Below are positions 43,499 through 53,134 of a DNA stretch of 64,000 nucleotides, one piece after another; the stretch's first letter is position 1, and each line of letters starts with the position of its first letter. The notes under the pieces are model-generated. The model was not told the origin of the DNA, did no database searches, and saw only the letters and a list, made by a program, of their open reading frames with translations. Source of the DNA: Limosilactobacillus reuteri (GTDB lineage Bacteria; Bacillota; Bacilli; Lactobacillales; Lactobacillaceae); contig NZ_CP139478.1 in assembly GCF_034259105.1 (NCBI RefSeq), positions 968,001 to 1,032,000 of the forward strand, read 5' to 3'. The position numbers and the translations under genes were made by a program.

Positions 43499-44545
43499 TT
43501 AGCGTAAGTGTCGTTGACGAGCATATGATAGCAAGTCCGTTCCTAAAACATATTCAACACGTGAAAGTTCGGTAAATGATGAGCAACCAAGGAGCGCGAG
43601 CAAGCGTTTAACAATCACTTGCCATTCACCGAGCGTTTGGTCTAATGCTTCATAGCCTTCATTTTGAAGAATATTGAGGAAGTAACCGGCAACACCAACT
43701 GCCCGGGCGCCTAATACACCAGCCTTGATAATATCGAGGGGAGAAGTAATTCCGCCAGAGGCAATAATTTCAGTTTTACCGCGCCGAATTGAATGAGCTT
43801 CCAATAGTGATTCGGGAGTTGTTTGTCCCCAGTCCAATAAACTCTCAAAATTAATCTCATGGTTACGCCGATTCTCAATCGCCGCAAAGTTTGTCCCACC
43901 ACGTCCACTAACATTGATGAGGTGAACGTCATGAGTTTGCAGCTTGGCAATCGTCGTTTTGCTCATTCCAAAGCCAACCTCTTTTACAATAACAGGGACT
44001 TCGAGTTCACTGATAAGATACTGGATATTATCTAACCAGTTAAAATCACGATCCCCCTCAGGCATAATTAGTTCTTGGGCCGCATTGATATGCAGTTCAA
44101 GGGCATTTGCCTTCAGAAGGGAAATAGCATTTATCGCTTGGTCAAGACTGGCATTTGCACTTAAATTTGCAAAAATAATGCCATCTGGATTTTCTTCGCG
44201 GATTATCTCAAAAGACGAAAAGGATTGAGGGTCTTTTGAAATAATACTGAGAGATCCCGTTGCCATTGCCAAATGGTGTTTATGAGCTAATTGAGCAAGT
44301 TGCTGGTTGATTTTAAGGGCTTGATCACTTCCGCCAGTCATTGCCTCAATATAAAAAGGACATTCAATTTCTAAATTATCAGCTAATTGGACATGCAAAT
44401 CAACCTCATCTGTTGTCATTTCAGGCAAGCTATCATGAATTAGACGCACTTGATCAAAATAATGGTGTTGATGAACCTGGTCATAATATTTGGCAGCTAA
44501 TGAAAGGTGTTCGTTTTTTCGTTGGGCATGACGTGATTCCATCAT
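43499..44545 (-). CDS. fni: type 2 isopentenyl-diphosphate delta-isomerase
   Basis: The 348-aa FMN- and NADPH-dependent enzyme interconverts IPP and DMAPP. FMN and substrate motifs include YIEAMTGGSDQALKINQQLA, ATGSLSII, VKEVGFGMS, VSGRGGTNFAAIENRR and ASGGITSPLDIIKAGVLGARAVGVAGYFL. An AGGAGG SD lies 6 nt before the ATG. It is the last gene of the mevalonate operon mvk-mvaD-mvaK2-fni. Confidence 0.94.
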   Translation of the reverse strand: MMESRHAQRKNEHLSLAAKYYDQVHQHHYFDQVRLIHDSLPEMTTDEVDLHVQLADNLEIECPFYIEAMTGGSDQALKINQQLAQLAHKHHLAMATGSLSIISKDPQSFSSFEIIREENPDGIIFANLSANASLDQAINAISLLKANALELHINAAQELIMPEGDRDFNWLDNIQYLISELEVPVIVKEVGFGMSKTTIAKLQTHDVHLINVSGRGGTNFAAIENRRNHEINFESLLDWGQTTPESLLEAHSIRRGKTEIIASGGITSPLDIIKAGVLGARAVGVAGYFLNILQNEGYEALDQTLGEWQVIVKRLLALLGCSSFTELSRVEYVLGTDLLSYARQRHLR

Positions 44546-44560
44546 GGAGCCTCCTTTGAT

Positions 44561-45688
44561 CTACTTGTGAATGTAAGAAAGATGGTGCTTAACAGATTTC
44601 TTGAAACTTTTTGCGTTATCGATAAAGTGTACGGATAAAGGAAGTTGTTCGATATGGTTTTTGGCCCAACTCTTTAAGACATTCCCAAAGTTAGAGTTGC
44701 TATCAATAGCGACGATCCCACAATCACCGCCACCGGCACCAGAAGTCTTAGCGGCGCCGCCAAAAGATTCAGCGATTTGGCAAAGCTTAGATAATGATTC
44801 GGTTTCGATGTTTACCCCTGAATTAGTGCCCAGTTGTTTTAAGAGGTCACGGTTATAACGAATTTCATTTTTAATTGCTTCAAGATCTTGACAATGAAAA
44901 CCATCAACCATTCGTTGGATACACGATTTACTTTTTTCAAGAAAATGATGATATTCAGTTTGGCGACGGGCTTTAAAAAGAGAAATTTTATCAACAAGTT
45001 GGGAAGTTGATGCTGGTTTACCAGTCCAGCCAATTAAAAGCTCTAAGTTTTTGGGAGCGGTTAGAGACTCAATATTAAGATCAGGCCAAGGTAAGTCAAT
45101 GATCGTCTTTAGGTCAAGGTACTTACGTTGTTGAGCAAGCCACTGCCGATCAAATGAATGGTAGGAAATCCAACCGCCGTATACAGAAGCGGCAACATCC
45201 CCCAACGAACCATTTCCTTGAACTTCAAAATGGGCAATTGCAGCTAATTTAAAGATTTGGTCCTTGTTAACGGGCAAATTATAGAACCGACAAAGGGCCT
45301 TAACAGTTGCTACAGTAACAGCCGCAGAGGAACCAAGACCATATTTTCGACCATTAGCACTGTCTAATTGACTGTCAATATGGATATTAAATATTCGTAA
45401 GTCGCGACTAAAAGTACGAGCATATTCTTCTGTAACCTTAATAGCAGAAAGAATGTAAGAAAAAGGATTGTCACGTTTGTCAACTACCATTTGGTCTCCT
45501 AAACGTCGCCAGGATAGTTGATCGTTATTATATTGGCGACTAATAATTTGGCCAACTTCTTGCACACTTTCCTCAATCGTACAGGTAACAAACTGATCCA
45601 ATGCAACTAAAATTGCAGGATAACCATTTTCAACAACAGCATATTCACCGGCAATATACAATTTACCGGGAGCTTTTTCAGTAATCAA
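44561..45688 (-). CDS. mvaK2: phosphomevalonate kinase
   Basis: The 375-aa GHMP kinase makes mevalonate 5-diphosphate. N-terminal EKAPGKLYIAGEYAVVENGYPAILVAL, the ATP loop YGLGSSAAVTVATVKAL near 115 and the C-terminal AKTSGAGGGDCGIVAID glycine motif fit this kinase. It precedes fni by 15 nt and follows mvaD by 27 nt. Confidence 0.93.
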   Translation of the reverse strand: MITEKAPGKLYIAGEYAVVENGYPAILVALDQFVTCTIEESVQEVGQIISRQYNNDQLSWRRLGDQMVVDKRDNPFSYILSAIKVTEEYARTFSRDLRIFNIHIDSQLDSANGRKYGLGSSAAVTVATVKALCRFYNLPVNKDQIFKLAAIAHFEVQGNGSLGDVAASVYGGWISYHSFDRQWLAQQRKYLDLKTIIDLPWPDLNIESLTAPKNLELLIGWTGKPASTSQLVDKISLFKARRQTEYHHFLEKSKSCIQRMVDGFHCQDLEAIKNEIRYNRDLLKQLGTNSGVNIETESLSKLCQIAESFGGAAKTSGAGGGDCGIVAIDSNSNFGNVLKSWAKNHIEQLPLSVHFIDNAKSFKKSVKHHLSYIHK

Positions 45689-45715
45689 AATTTAAAGTCC
45701 CCTTATCATTAAATT

Positions 45716-46687
45716 TTATTCATTCCAAATCTTTATTCCAGGTCCCGGTTGTGAAACCATCAACCGTTCTGGGCCAACGATATTGCTTAATTCTTCAACA
45801 ATTTTACTCCGGTTTCCTCGGTCGTAAATAACTTTGACGTTCGGACCAGCATCCATCGTATAATAGCAGTTTACTCCCTGGTTGCGCAAGTCTTCCACTG
45901 CTTTAATGATGGTTAGCGTTTCACCATTAAAGTAGGTAAAACCGGGGTCGGCTGAAAAGGTAAGTGCGTGCATCCGAAGGGCATTTTCTTCAGCAATATG
46001 GCCGATTTGGTCAATATCTTTTGCTTTAATAGCTTGCTTTATGGCAACCATGTCATTCGCTACCACTTGGCGCCAGGCATCATAGTAGGGTGAAGTTTCA
46101 ACACTGGATTGCATTCCAGTGCGACTGGAAACTTTTTTCTTTTTTGTATCAACTAAGACTGCTAACATCTCAATTGGAAAGTCAACATTTTCTAAAATTG
46201 GTTGTGCAAATGAGGATGCATCGTCAGTCCCTTTTTGCCATTCAACCAGTCCACCATAAATAGATCTAGTTGCTGAACCGGATCCGCGCCGGGCCAGTCG
46301 TGATAGATCACGTCTTGAGAGATTTAATCCGGCCGCAGCACTGGCTGCACCTGCTAAAGCGGCAAAGGCAGAAGCTGAAGAGGCAAGGCCGGCTGCAGTT
46401 GGAACATGATTAATTGACTCTACGCGTGCAAAAGATTTTATTCCACTTAGTTGCCGAACAATATCTAGAACATGAACTACTTTTTTAGCCGCTTGCTTAC
46501 TGAGTGTCTGTTGATCGATGGCAACTAAGTCTGAAGTAAGGTGATTATCAAAATTTACGGTAGTAGTGGTGTAAAACTCATTAAGCGTAAGGGAGAGACT
46601 GTCGGTTTGTGGAATGATTAATTCTTGATCCTTCTTCCCCCAATATTTAACAAGCGCAATGTTAGTATGTGCTTTTGCAGTTGCCAT
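45716..46687 (-). CDS. mvaD: diphosphomevalonate decarboxylase
   Basis: The 323-aa GHMP enzyme makes isopentenyl diphosphate. Key motifs: AHTNIALVKYWGK near the start, PTAAGLASSASAFAALAGA with the ATP loop at about 100, RRGSGSATRSIYGGLVEW with the catalytic region and YTMDAGPNVKVI near the end. The start overlaps the mvk stop by 1 nt (order mvk then mvaD). Confidence 0.95.
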   Translation of the reverse strand: MATAKAHTNIALVKYWGKKDQELIIPQTDSLSLTLNEFYTTTTVNFDNHLTSDLVAIDQQTLSKQAAKKVVHVLDIVRQLSGIKSFARVESINHVPTAAGLASSASAFAALAGAASAAAGLNLSRRDLSRLARRGSGSATRSIYGGLVEWQKGTDDASSFAQPILENVDFPIEMLAVLVDTKKKKVSSRTGMQSSVETSPYYDAWRQVVANDMVAIKQAIKAKDIDQIGHIAEENALRMHALTFSADPGFTYFNGETLTIIKAVEDLRNQGVNCYYTMDAGPNVKVIYDRGNRSKIVEELSNIVGPERLMVSQPGPGIKIWNE

Positions 46688-47637
46688 TAGTTATTACCTC
46701 GCTTATCAAGTGGTTGAAGCCAAATATCATGCGCCCCGTTCTCTTTTAAGATGCTTGCAAGGCGACGAGCTCCCATAGCTGTTTGCATTAAGGCAATCAT
46801 GCAACCACCGCGACCGCCGCCAGTTAGTTTTGCACCAAGAGCACCATTATCACGTGCGACATGAATAAGGTGATCTAATGATGGGTCTGACACGTTAAGA
46901 GCGGCTAAATCAGTTTGCGCAAAGTTAAGAGCGTCGCCTAATTTTACAATATCATTTTGCACAAGATAGTCTTTTGTTTGGTTTACTAATTCACCGAGGT
47001 GCTTAATATGTTCCTCAGCTTTTTCGTTGTTATTTTTCAGTTCATCTTTAACTGCCAAAATAGCTTCCCTAGTAGCACCTTTTTTTCCAGTATCAGCAAT
47101 TACTAAAGAAGCATCAAGGTTCATTTCAATTGGTATCCCAATCCGCCCCTTAACATAAAAAAGCGGTTTATCTGAACTGACAGTAGCAGCGTCTAAACCG
47201 GATGGACTACGATGTGTAATTTGTTCCTCAACATCTGCAAGCTGAAGCAATAATGTTCGATCAAGCGGTTCATCATAATAGTCAAAGAATGCCCGAATAA
47301 TTGCAATCGCGCTGGCAGCAGACGACCCCATTCCTCGTTCTGCAGGTAATTGACTTTCAATTTTTAAGTCCCAACCAGTTTCTTGGTCATTAAACCTTGC
47401 AGATAAAGTATCAATTAATTCTTTAATTCCAATCATGGAAGAAGGTAAATTTTTTAAACTACCATGATAATAACGGCTTTTAATAATTCGCTGGTTATCT
47501 TGGCGATTGCTGAGCGTAACTGATAATTGAACGCTTGGCAATGGTAAGGCTATTGCCGGTTGACCGTATACTACGCTATGTTCTCCCATTAAAATGATTT
47601 TCGCATGGCTAGTACCAATCCCTTGTTGTTTCACCAT
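46687..47637 (-). CDS. mvaK1: mevalonate kinase
   Basis: The 316-aa GHMP kinase phosphorylates mevalonate. Motifs: HAKIILMGEHSVVYGQPAIALPL, the ATP loop ERGMGSSAASAIAIIRAF near 102, SPSGLDAATVSSDKPL and the C-terminal KLTGGGRGGCMIAL. It opens the operon, divergent from dinG across about 215 nt of promoter region. Confidence 0.95.
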   Translation of the reverse strand: MVKQQGIGTSHAKIILMGEHSVVYGQPAIALPLPSVQLSVTLSNRQDNQRIIKSRYYHGSLKNLPSSMIGIKELIDTLSARFNDQETGWDLKIESQLPAERGMGSSAASAIAIIRAFFDYYDEPLDRTLLLQLADVEEQITHRSPSGLDAATVSSDKPLFYVKGRIGIPIEMNLDASLVIADTGKKGATREAILAVKDELKNNNEKAEEHIKHLGELVNQTKDYLVQNDIVKLGDALNFAQTDLAALNVSDPSLDHLIHVARDNGALGAKLTGGGRGGCMIALMQTAMGARRLASILKENGAHDIWLQPLDKRGNN

Positions 47638-47852
47638 CGTAACCTACTTTCTACATAAAAATTCAAACTTAATCATAGCATAAAACAGTGATTCTAGCTA
47701 AAAACGATTGTGGATGTTACCAAATCTAAACATTTTAGCACAAAGAAAGGCCAATTCGTGTAAAAATGAGAAATTTATAGTAGAATGGTGTATCATTTAG
47801 TTTAGAATATTTAATAACTTATATAATAACTTCGGAGAAATATGGTGATAGT

Positions 47853-50717
47853 GTGACACAGCGTAGTAGTCAGCGCACAAAAAAGCGTGACAAGAAAGCG
47901 CCAATCTACTCAGTTGTTGATTTAGAAACGACCGGAACGAATGTTAATCATGGTGATCGAATCATTCAAATCGGTTGTGTTCTCGTTCAAGATGGCGAAA
48001 TCATAAATCACTTTGAAACAAAAATAAATCCACGAGAGAAAATTCCTCGTTCAATTGTTCAATTAACAGGAATTGAAGATAAAGACGTACGAAAAGCACC
48101 TTTATTTGAAGACATTGCTGGAACTATTTATAGCTTGCTGGCGGAAACGACCTTTGTGGCTCACAATGTTAATTTTGACTTTCCTTTCCTAAATGCAGAA
48201 TTAGAGCGAGCTGGATATCCTTCATTGTCAATTCCAGCAATCGATACTGTGACCCTTAGTCAGATTCTTCTTCCTACTGCAAAGAGTTTCCGTTTACGAG
48301 ATTTAACTAGTTCGTTGCACATTGAGCATGATCACCCTCATAGTGCAGTGTCAGACGCTGAGGCAACAGCAGACTTACTTAATGATTTGTTAAAACGAAT
48401 TCAAGAATTACCAACGCTTACGCTTGAAAAGATTACTCAGTTGAAGCTCAACTTACCTCAGCAAACAGCCGGGGTTTTTGATGCTGAGTTACAGCGTCGA
48501 CGTAAATCGCCTCAGCCATTAAGCGAAGAGCTGTATGTCTCCCACGGAATTGTTCTTCATAAATCGCGGCCAATCACTGCTAATAGTCAGCGGGAAAAGT
48601 ATAAATATCCTTCCACTAAAAAGGCAAAGGAAAAGCTATATGGAGATACGTTGAGACTACGGTCTGTTCAAGCAAAAATGATGAACAGCATTTACAATAA
48701 TTATACTCATGATGAACCCCAAAATATGATTGTTGAGGCTGGAACTGGAGTAGGGAAGACATTGGGCTACCTTTTTCCGCTAAGTTATGTTGCATATCCT
48801 GATAAGAAGATTGTCGTCAGCACAGCAACCAATATCCTCCAGCAACAAATTATTGATACATCAATCGCGCAACTAAACAAGGTGTTGCCTTTTAAAATGA
48901 ATAGTGTGATTATCAAGGGAAACGCTCATTATATTGATATTGCCCGTTTTGTTCATTCCTTAAGTGTGATTGAAGATTCGAAGCTTGTTCAGTTGTTAAA
49001 AGCTAAAATTTTAGTATGGCTGCTTTCAACGCAAAGTGGGGACCTTGATGAACTTAATTTAAATTCTCAGCAGTCGCCATACTTTACTGAAATTCGGCAT
49101 CAGGGTATTCGGAGCTTGAATCCAGCAAATGCCTTTTACCATGATGATTTTCTCATTCGGCGGGAAAAGCGGCTTCATCAAGCAGATATTATTATTACGA
49201 ATCATGCATACTTGGTTGCTCATGCCCAGGAATTAGGGGATGGGACTCGCCGCCCATACTTAGTAATCGATGAAGCTCAGCACTTAAGCGAAAGTATCTT
49301 AAAACGATCACGGCGAACATTTAATTTTCAAAAATTGCGCACAGCAATTCATATAATGTCTGGGTTAGTTAATAATGGCAATGACCGGAACTTAACCGAT
49401 ATTTTCGCCGAACAGGCACTAGGTAGTTATAATGTTGAATTGCTTCGTGGCGACCTCAATGCAGTAGAAGAAGCGGTTGACCTTTTCCAGCAAGCCCTTT
49501 ACCGTGAATATATGGCAAGTGCTACTGGTAATCCTGATAATGAATTAATTGAACAACCACTGCAAAATGATCAAGTGATGTCTCTTTTAGATATTAGTGG
49601 GCCCGTGATGATGAAGCTAGAGCAAGCATTGAGCAATGTGCAGCTTCATTTTTCTGCCCTCAGCCATCTGTTTAGCAGTCAGCCAGACCGGTGGTTATTA
49701 AGTGATCGTTACCTCATGAGCCAATTTCAAAGTCAACTTGCAAAATTAAGTGAAGCCGATCAGACACTAAATGAATTTAATGAAACGCTTCAGCAACAGG
49801 GAGAGGCCGCTGCTTTTTGGATTACCATTCGCCAATCAAGTGAACAAAGCGCCTTACAGCTTAGTGGGGGACTATTGGAAGCAACGCATTACCTCACAAA
49901 AAATGTTTATCCATATTTTGCTCAACCGTTATTTGTGGGGGCGACATTGTTTACATCGCCACGGTCGCCGTACCTTTACCACCAGTTAGATTTAGAGCGC
50001 AATAATACTTTAACGCGCCGCTTTGCATCCCCGTACAATTACAAACAGGATGCTAAATTATTGATTGCAGAAGATGCCCCAGTACCCAGTGCGCAAAATA
50101 ATAGTGACTATATTAAATATCTCAGTGATACGATTTACCAACTAACGAAGAATGCTGATTATCAGACAATGATTTTATTCAACTCATTGGTGATGATTGA
50201 GCAGGTATATAGCCAACTTCGCGAAACGGATCTGTTTGATCAGCGGGATATTTTAGCCCAGGGGATTACGGGTAATCGTGATAAAATCTTAAAACAGTTT
50301 AGTGGCGGAAAAAATTCGATCCTTCTTGGTGCTTCTAGTTTTTGGGAAGGGATAGACTTACCAGAGTCTGCCCTTGAACTCTTAATCATTACGCGGTTGC
50401 CGTTCGATTCACCTGATGAAATAATGAATCGGGCTCATAATAAGTTACTCCAGCAACAGGGTAAAAATCCGTTTTATCATTCAGAACTGCCAAAAGCAAC
50501 GATGCGGTTACGTCAGGGGATTGGACGATTGTTACGGACGGAAGATGATCATGGGGTGGCAGTAGTTCTTGATCCGCGACTGCAGACAAGGCGGTATGGA
50601 AAGACGATTTTGAGTAGTCTGCCCCTTGATTTACCGGTTAATAGCAAAAAAACTGCTGAATTGATTTCAATTACTCAGAAGTTTTTACAAAATGGTAAAG
50701 AGGACAAAGTTAATTAA
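47853..50717 (+). CDS. dinG: DinG-family exonuclease-helicase
   Basis: The 954-aa fusion has an N-terminal DEDDh exonuclease (SVVDLETTGTN, HNVNFDFPFLNAEL, HSAVSDAEATADLLN in the first 180 residues) and a C-terminal XPD/DinG-like helicase with Walker A EAGTGVGKT near 295 and VIDEAQHLSES. C-terminal motif VI is RLRQGIGRLLRTEDD. The four Fe-S cysteines of E. coli DinG are not apparent, as in other Bacillota DinG. GTG 47853 has GGAGAAA 12 nt upstream. Confidence 0.9.
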   Translation: MTQRSSQRTKKRDKKAPIYSVVDLETTGTNVNHGDRIIQIGCVLVQDGEIINHFETKINPREKIPRSIVQLTGIEDKDVRKAPLFEDIAGTIYSLLAETTFVAHNVNFDFPFLNAELERAGYPSLSIPAIDTVTLSQILLPTAKSFRLRDLTSSLHIEHDHPHSAVSDAEATADLLNDLLKRIQELPTLTLEKITQLKLNLPQQTAGVFDAELQRRRKSPQPLSEELYVSHGIVLHKSRPITANSQREKYKYPSTKKAKEKLYGDTLRLRSVQAKMMNSIYNNYTHDEPQNMIVEAGTGVGKTLGYLFPLSYVAYPDKKIVVSTATNILQQQIIDTSIAQLNKVLPFKMNSVIIKGNAHYIDIARFVHSLSVIEDSKLVQLLKAKILVWLLSTQSGDLDELNLNSQQSPYFTEIRHQGIRSLNPANAFYHDDFLIRREKRLHQADIIITNHAYLVAHAQELGDGTRRPYLVIDEAQHLSESILKRSRRTFNFQKLRTAIHIMSGLVNNGNDRNLTDIFAEQALGSYNVELLRGDLNAVEEAVDLFQQALYREYMASATGNPDNELIEQPLQNDQVMSLLDISGPVMMKLEQALSNVQLHFSALSHLFSSQPDRWLLSDRYLMSQFQSQLAKLSEADQTLNEFNETLQQQGEAAAFWITIRQSSEQSALQLSGGLLEATHYLTKNVYPYFAQPLFVGATLFTSPRSPYLYHQLDLERNNTLTRRFASPYNYKQDAKLLIAEDAPVPSAQNNSDYIKYLSDTIYQLTKNADYQTMILFNSLVMIEQVYSQLRETDLFDQRDILAQGITGNRDKILKQFSGGKNSILLGASSFWEGIDLPESALELLIITRLPFDSPDEIMNRAHNKLLQQQGKNPFYHSELPKATMRLRQGIGRLLRTEDDHGVAVVLDPRLQTRRYGKTILSSLPLDLPVNSKKTAELISITQKFLQNGKEDKVN

Positions 50718-50810
50718 ACTTTATCAACTTTTAATTACTGATTTCTGGTATAATCAAAAACAATTGCCATATAAGAATCTAATAAACTAAAGAGATAAGA
50801 GGGAAAAGAT

Positions 50811-51329
50811 ATGCAAAGTCGGCGTGAAGTTCAGCGTGAACAGAGTCGAGGTTCCTCAATGCGGACAATTCGTAACCTTTTGATTGCGATTTTACTAATC
50901 TTATTAATAGTGTGGAGCGTTTTTGCTGTTAGCAATCAGCCACGAAATTCAGCACGACGGCAGACGATTTTACTTGCCGAGAAATATGCTCATCTTCGGT
51001 CTCCTGACCAATTTTATATTTATAATCGGGAGAATACTTACTATACGATTAGTGGTAAGAATCAGCAAAACCAACCGATTCTGGTTATGGTTCCCCAACA
51101 TGGTGGCAAGATTAGGGTCCTAAAACAATCGAGTGGGATTACTGCTGCAAGAGCACGGGCGATGACAAAATCAAATCGCAATCCGCGTGAAATTTTAAAA
51201 GTTGCTCCTGGGGTATTTAATGATAAGACTGTCTGGGAAGTAACATATCGTAATCAAAAAGGAAATCTCTGCTATGATCTGATTAATTTTAAGACTGGAC
51301 AATATGTTCAAAATATTAATAATCTTTAA
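50811..51329 (+). CDS. YpmB-like protein (DUF5590)
   Basis: The 172-aa protein has a charged N-terminus, one membrane helix (about 22-43) and an extracytoplasmic PepSY-like pair of domains, the second ending in TVWEVTYRNQKGNLCYDLINFKTG. It fits the YpmB family that lies between dinG and dnaD in many Bacillota. Function is not established. Confidence 0.8.
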   Translation: MQSRREVQREQSRGSSMRTIRNLLIAILLILLIVWSVFAVSNQPRNSARRQTILLAEKYAHLRSPDQFYIYNRENTYYTISGKNQQNQPILVMVPQHGGKIRVLKQSSGITAARARAMTKSNRNPREILKVAPGVFNDKTVWEVTYRNQKGNLCYDLINFKTGQYVQNINNL

Positions 51330-51412
51330 TAAAAGCTGAAACTAATAGAGGCTGTGATTACTCAGTCTCTTTACTTTTGCAAAAATATTTTGTTAAGAGA
51401 GGGGCTGATTAA

Positions 51413-52117
51413 ATGACAGATGCAAGCCTTTTACAGCATTACTTGCAGGCGGGAGAAACAAATATAAGCAACTTATTGCTCTATCATTATAAAGAACTGG
51501 GGATGACAACTTCTCAATTTGTCTTATATCTTCAGTTTAAATCTTACCAAGATCGGGGAATAATGAATCCGGATGTTCGCACAATTGCAAAGAACTTAGG
51601 AACAAAAGAGCGGCAGGTGTTTGAACAGCTTCACCAGATGATGACAAACCATCTTGTTGAACAGAAGATGCGAAAAATGGAAGATGGCAAAGAAGATGCA
51701 ATATATGATTTTTCGCTCCTTATCAACAAATTAGCATTGCTCAATGAGAATGACCAAGCGGCAACGGTTAAGGTTGAAAATACTAATAATCGGGTTGAGA
51801 CATTTAATCAGCTAGAAGCCGAATTTGGCCGGCCCCTCTCATCAATGGAATTGCAAATTGTTAATGACTGGTTGGATAAGGATAATTATTCAGCAATAAT
51901 GATTAAACTTGCTTTACGGCAGGCAGTAATGAATAGTGCGCTAAATCTTCAATATATGGACCGGATTCTACAAAGCTGGGATCGTCAGGGATTACGGACA
52001 GAAAGAGATATCAATGAGCACGAAAAGAGGTTTGAACAGCGAAAAGAGGTTGGACAAAAGCCAGAAAAGAAGACATTGAAAAAGCCTAAAATACCGATTT
52101 ATAAATTAGGCGAATAA
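51413..52117 (+). CDS. dnaD: DnaD-type replication protein
   Basis: The 234-aa protein has an N-terminal winged-helix (LLYHYKELGMTTSQFVLYLQF, then IAKNLGTKERQVFEQLHQM) and a C-terminal DnaD domain with FGRPLSSMELQIVNDWL and the YMDRILQSWDRQG end motif. DnaD helps load the replicative helicase in Bacillota. The order dinG-ypmB-dnaD matches relatives. The end is Lys-rich. Confidence 0.92.
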   Translation: MTDASLLQHYLQAGETNISNLLLYHYKELGMTTSQFVLYLQFKSYQDRGIMNPDVRTIAKNLGTKERQVFEQLHQMMTNHLVEQKMRKMEDGKEDAIYDFSLLINKLALLNENDQAATVKVENTNNRVETFNQLEAEFGRPLSSMELQIVNDWLDKDNYSAIMIKLALRQAVMNSALNLQYMDRILQSWDRQGLRTERDINEHEKRFEQRKEVGQKPEKKTLKKPKIPIYKLGE

Positions 52118-52139
52118 AATTAAATAAAGGGTGGTTGAC

Positions 52140-53057
52140 ATGGAAAAATCTTCTTCTCAAGTAATGAAGGGAATTATATGGGCAGCGGTTGCCTCCGCTA
52201 TGTGGGGAATATCCGGAACCGTTTTGCAACTCATCTCACAAAATTTAGCAATTCCTGCTACATGGATGCTTTCAATGCGGACTTTTTCAGCAGGAGTAAT
52301 TTTATTAGTAATTAGTGTATTTTTATATGGAAAAAAGATTTTTAACGTATTTAAGACACGAGCAACTGCTATTTCAGTTATTAGTTATGCTATTTTAGGA
52401 TTGATGGCAAACCTGCTTACATTCTATTATGCTATTCAAACAGGAAATGCCTCAGCAGCAACAATTCTTCAGTATCTTTCCCCACTTTTTATTGTGTTAG
52501 GTGGAATTGTTTTTATGCATCGTCGTCCGTTCAGGAGTGATATTATTGCGTTTGTTGTTGCTTTAATTGGGGTAGCATTATGTATTACGCGTGGTAACTT
52601 TACTCAATTAGCTTTACCATTTGTATCCCTTCTCTGGGGGTTGGGCTCTGGAATTACAGCTGCATTCTATGTTGTCCTTCCACAACGAGCTGCTGATGAG
52701 AATCCGCCAATTGTTGTCCTCGGCTGGGGAACGATGATTGCCGGAGTCCTATTTAACCTCTATCGGCCATTTTGGGTCAATCCACCACATATTACTACCA
52801 CATTAGTAGCATCAGTTGCGACAGTGGTGTTATTCGGAACGATTTTACCATTTGGAATTTTGCTTCATGCAACTAGATATGCCCCATCTGATGTAGTTAG
52901 TATCATGGATGCCGTTCAACCAATTACAACTTCGATTTTAAGTGTGATCTTCTTTAAATTGAACTTGAATTGGGCAGAAATTTTAGGAATTATTTTAGTA
53001 ATTATTGCCGTCTATATTCTGCAAAATGGTCGGCGAAAACATACAATTCATTATTAA
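52140..53057 (+). CDS. EamA/DMT family transporter
   Basis: The 305-aa protein has ten membrane helices and two EamA repeats (GIIWAAVASAMWGISGTVLQ, later FVSLLWGLGSGITAAFYVVLP). Such permeases export or import small metabolites; the substrate is unknown. ATG 52140 has AAAGGGTGG 6 nt upstream. It lies where many relatives have nth (endonuclease III) between dnaD and ponA. Confidence 0.85.
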   Translation: MEKSSSQVMKGIIWAAVASAMWGISGTVLQLISQNLAIPATWMLSMRTFSAGVILLVISVFLYGKKIFNVFKTRATAISVISYAILGLMANLLTFYYAIQTGNASAATILQYLSPLFIVLGGIVFMHRRPFRSDIIAFVVALIGVALCITRGNFTQLALPFVSLLWGLGSGITAAFYVVLPQRAADENPPIVVLGWGTMIAGVLFNLYRPFWVNPPHITTTLVASVATVVLFGTILPFGILLHATRYAPSDVVSIMDAVQPITTSILSVIFFKLNLNWAEILGIILVIIAVYILQNGRRKHTIHY

Positions 53058-53064
53058 AAAAGTT

Positions 53065-53113
53065 GATAATAAAAAGGATTGCGGAGAAAAATTCCACAAT
53101 CCTTTTTATTATC
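53065..53113. terminator. bidirectional terminator
   Basis: GATAATAAAAAGGATTG pairs with CAATCCTTTTTATTATC around a short interior. It lies between the convergent DMT and PBP genes. Confidence 0.9.
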
Positions 53114-53134
53114 TGCAATTTTTAAAAGATCTTA

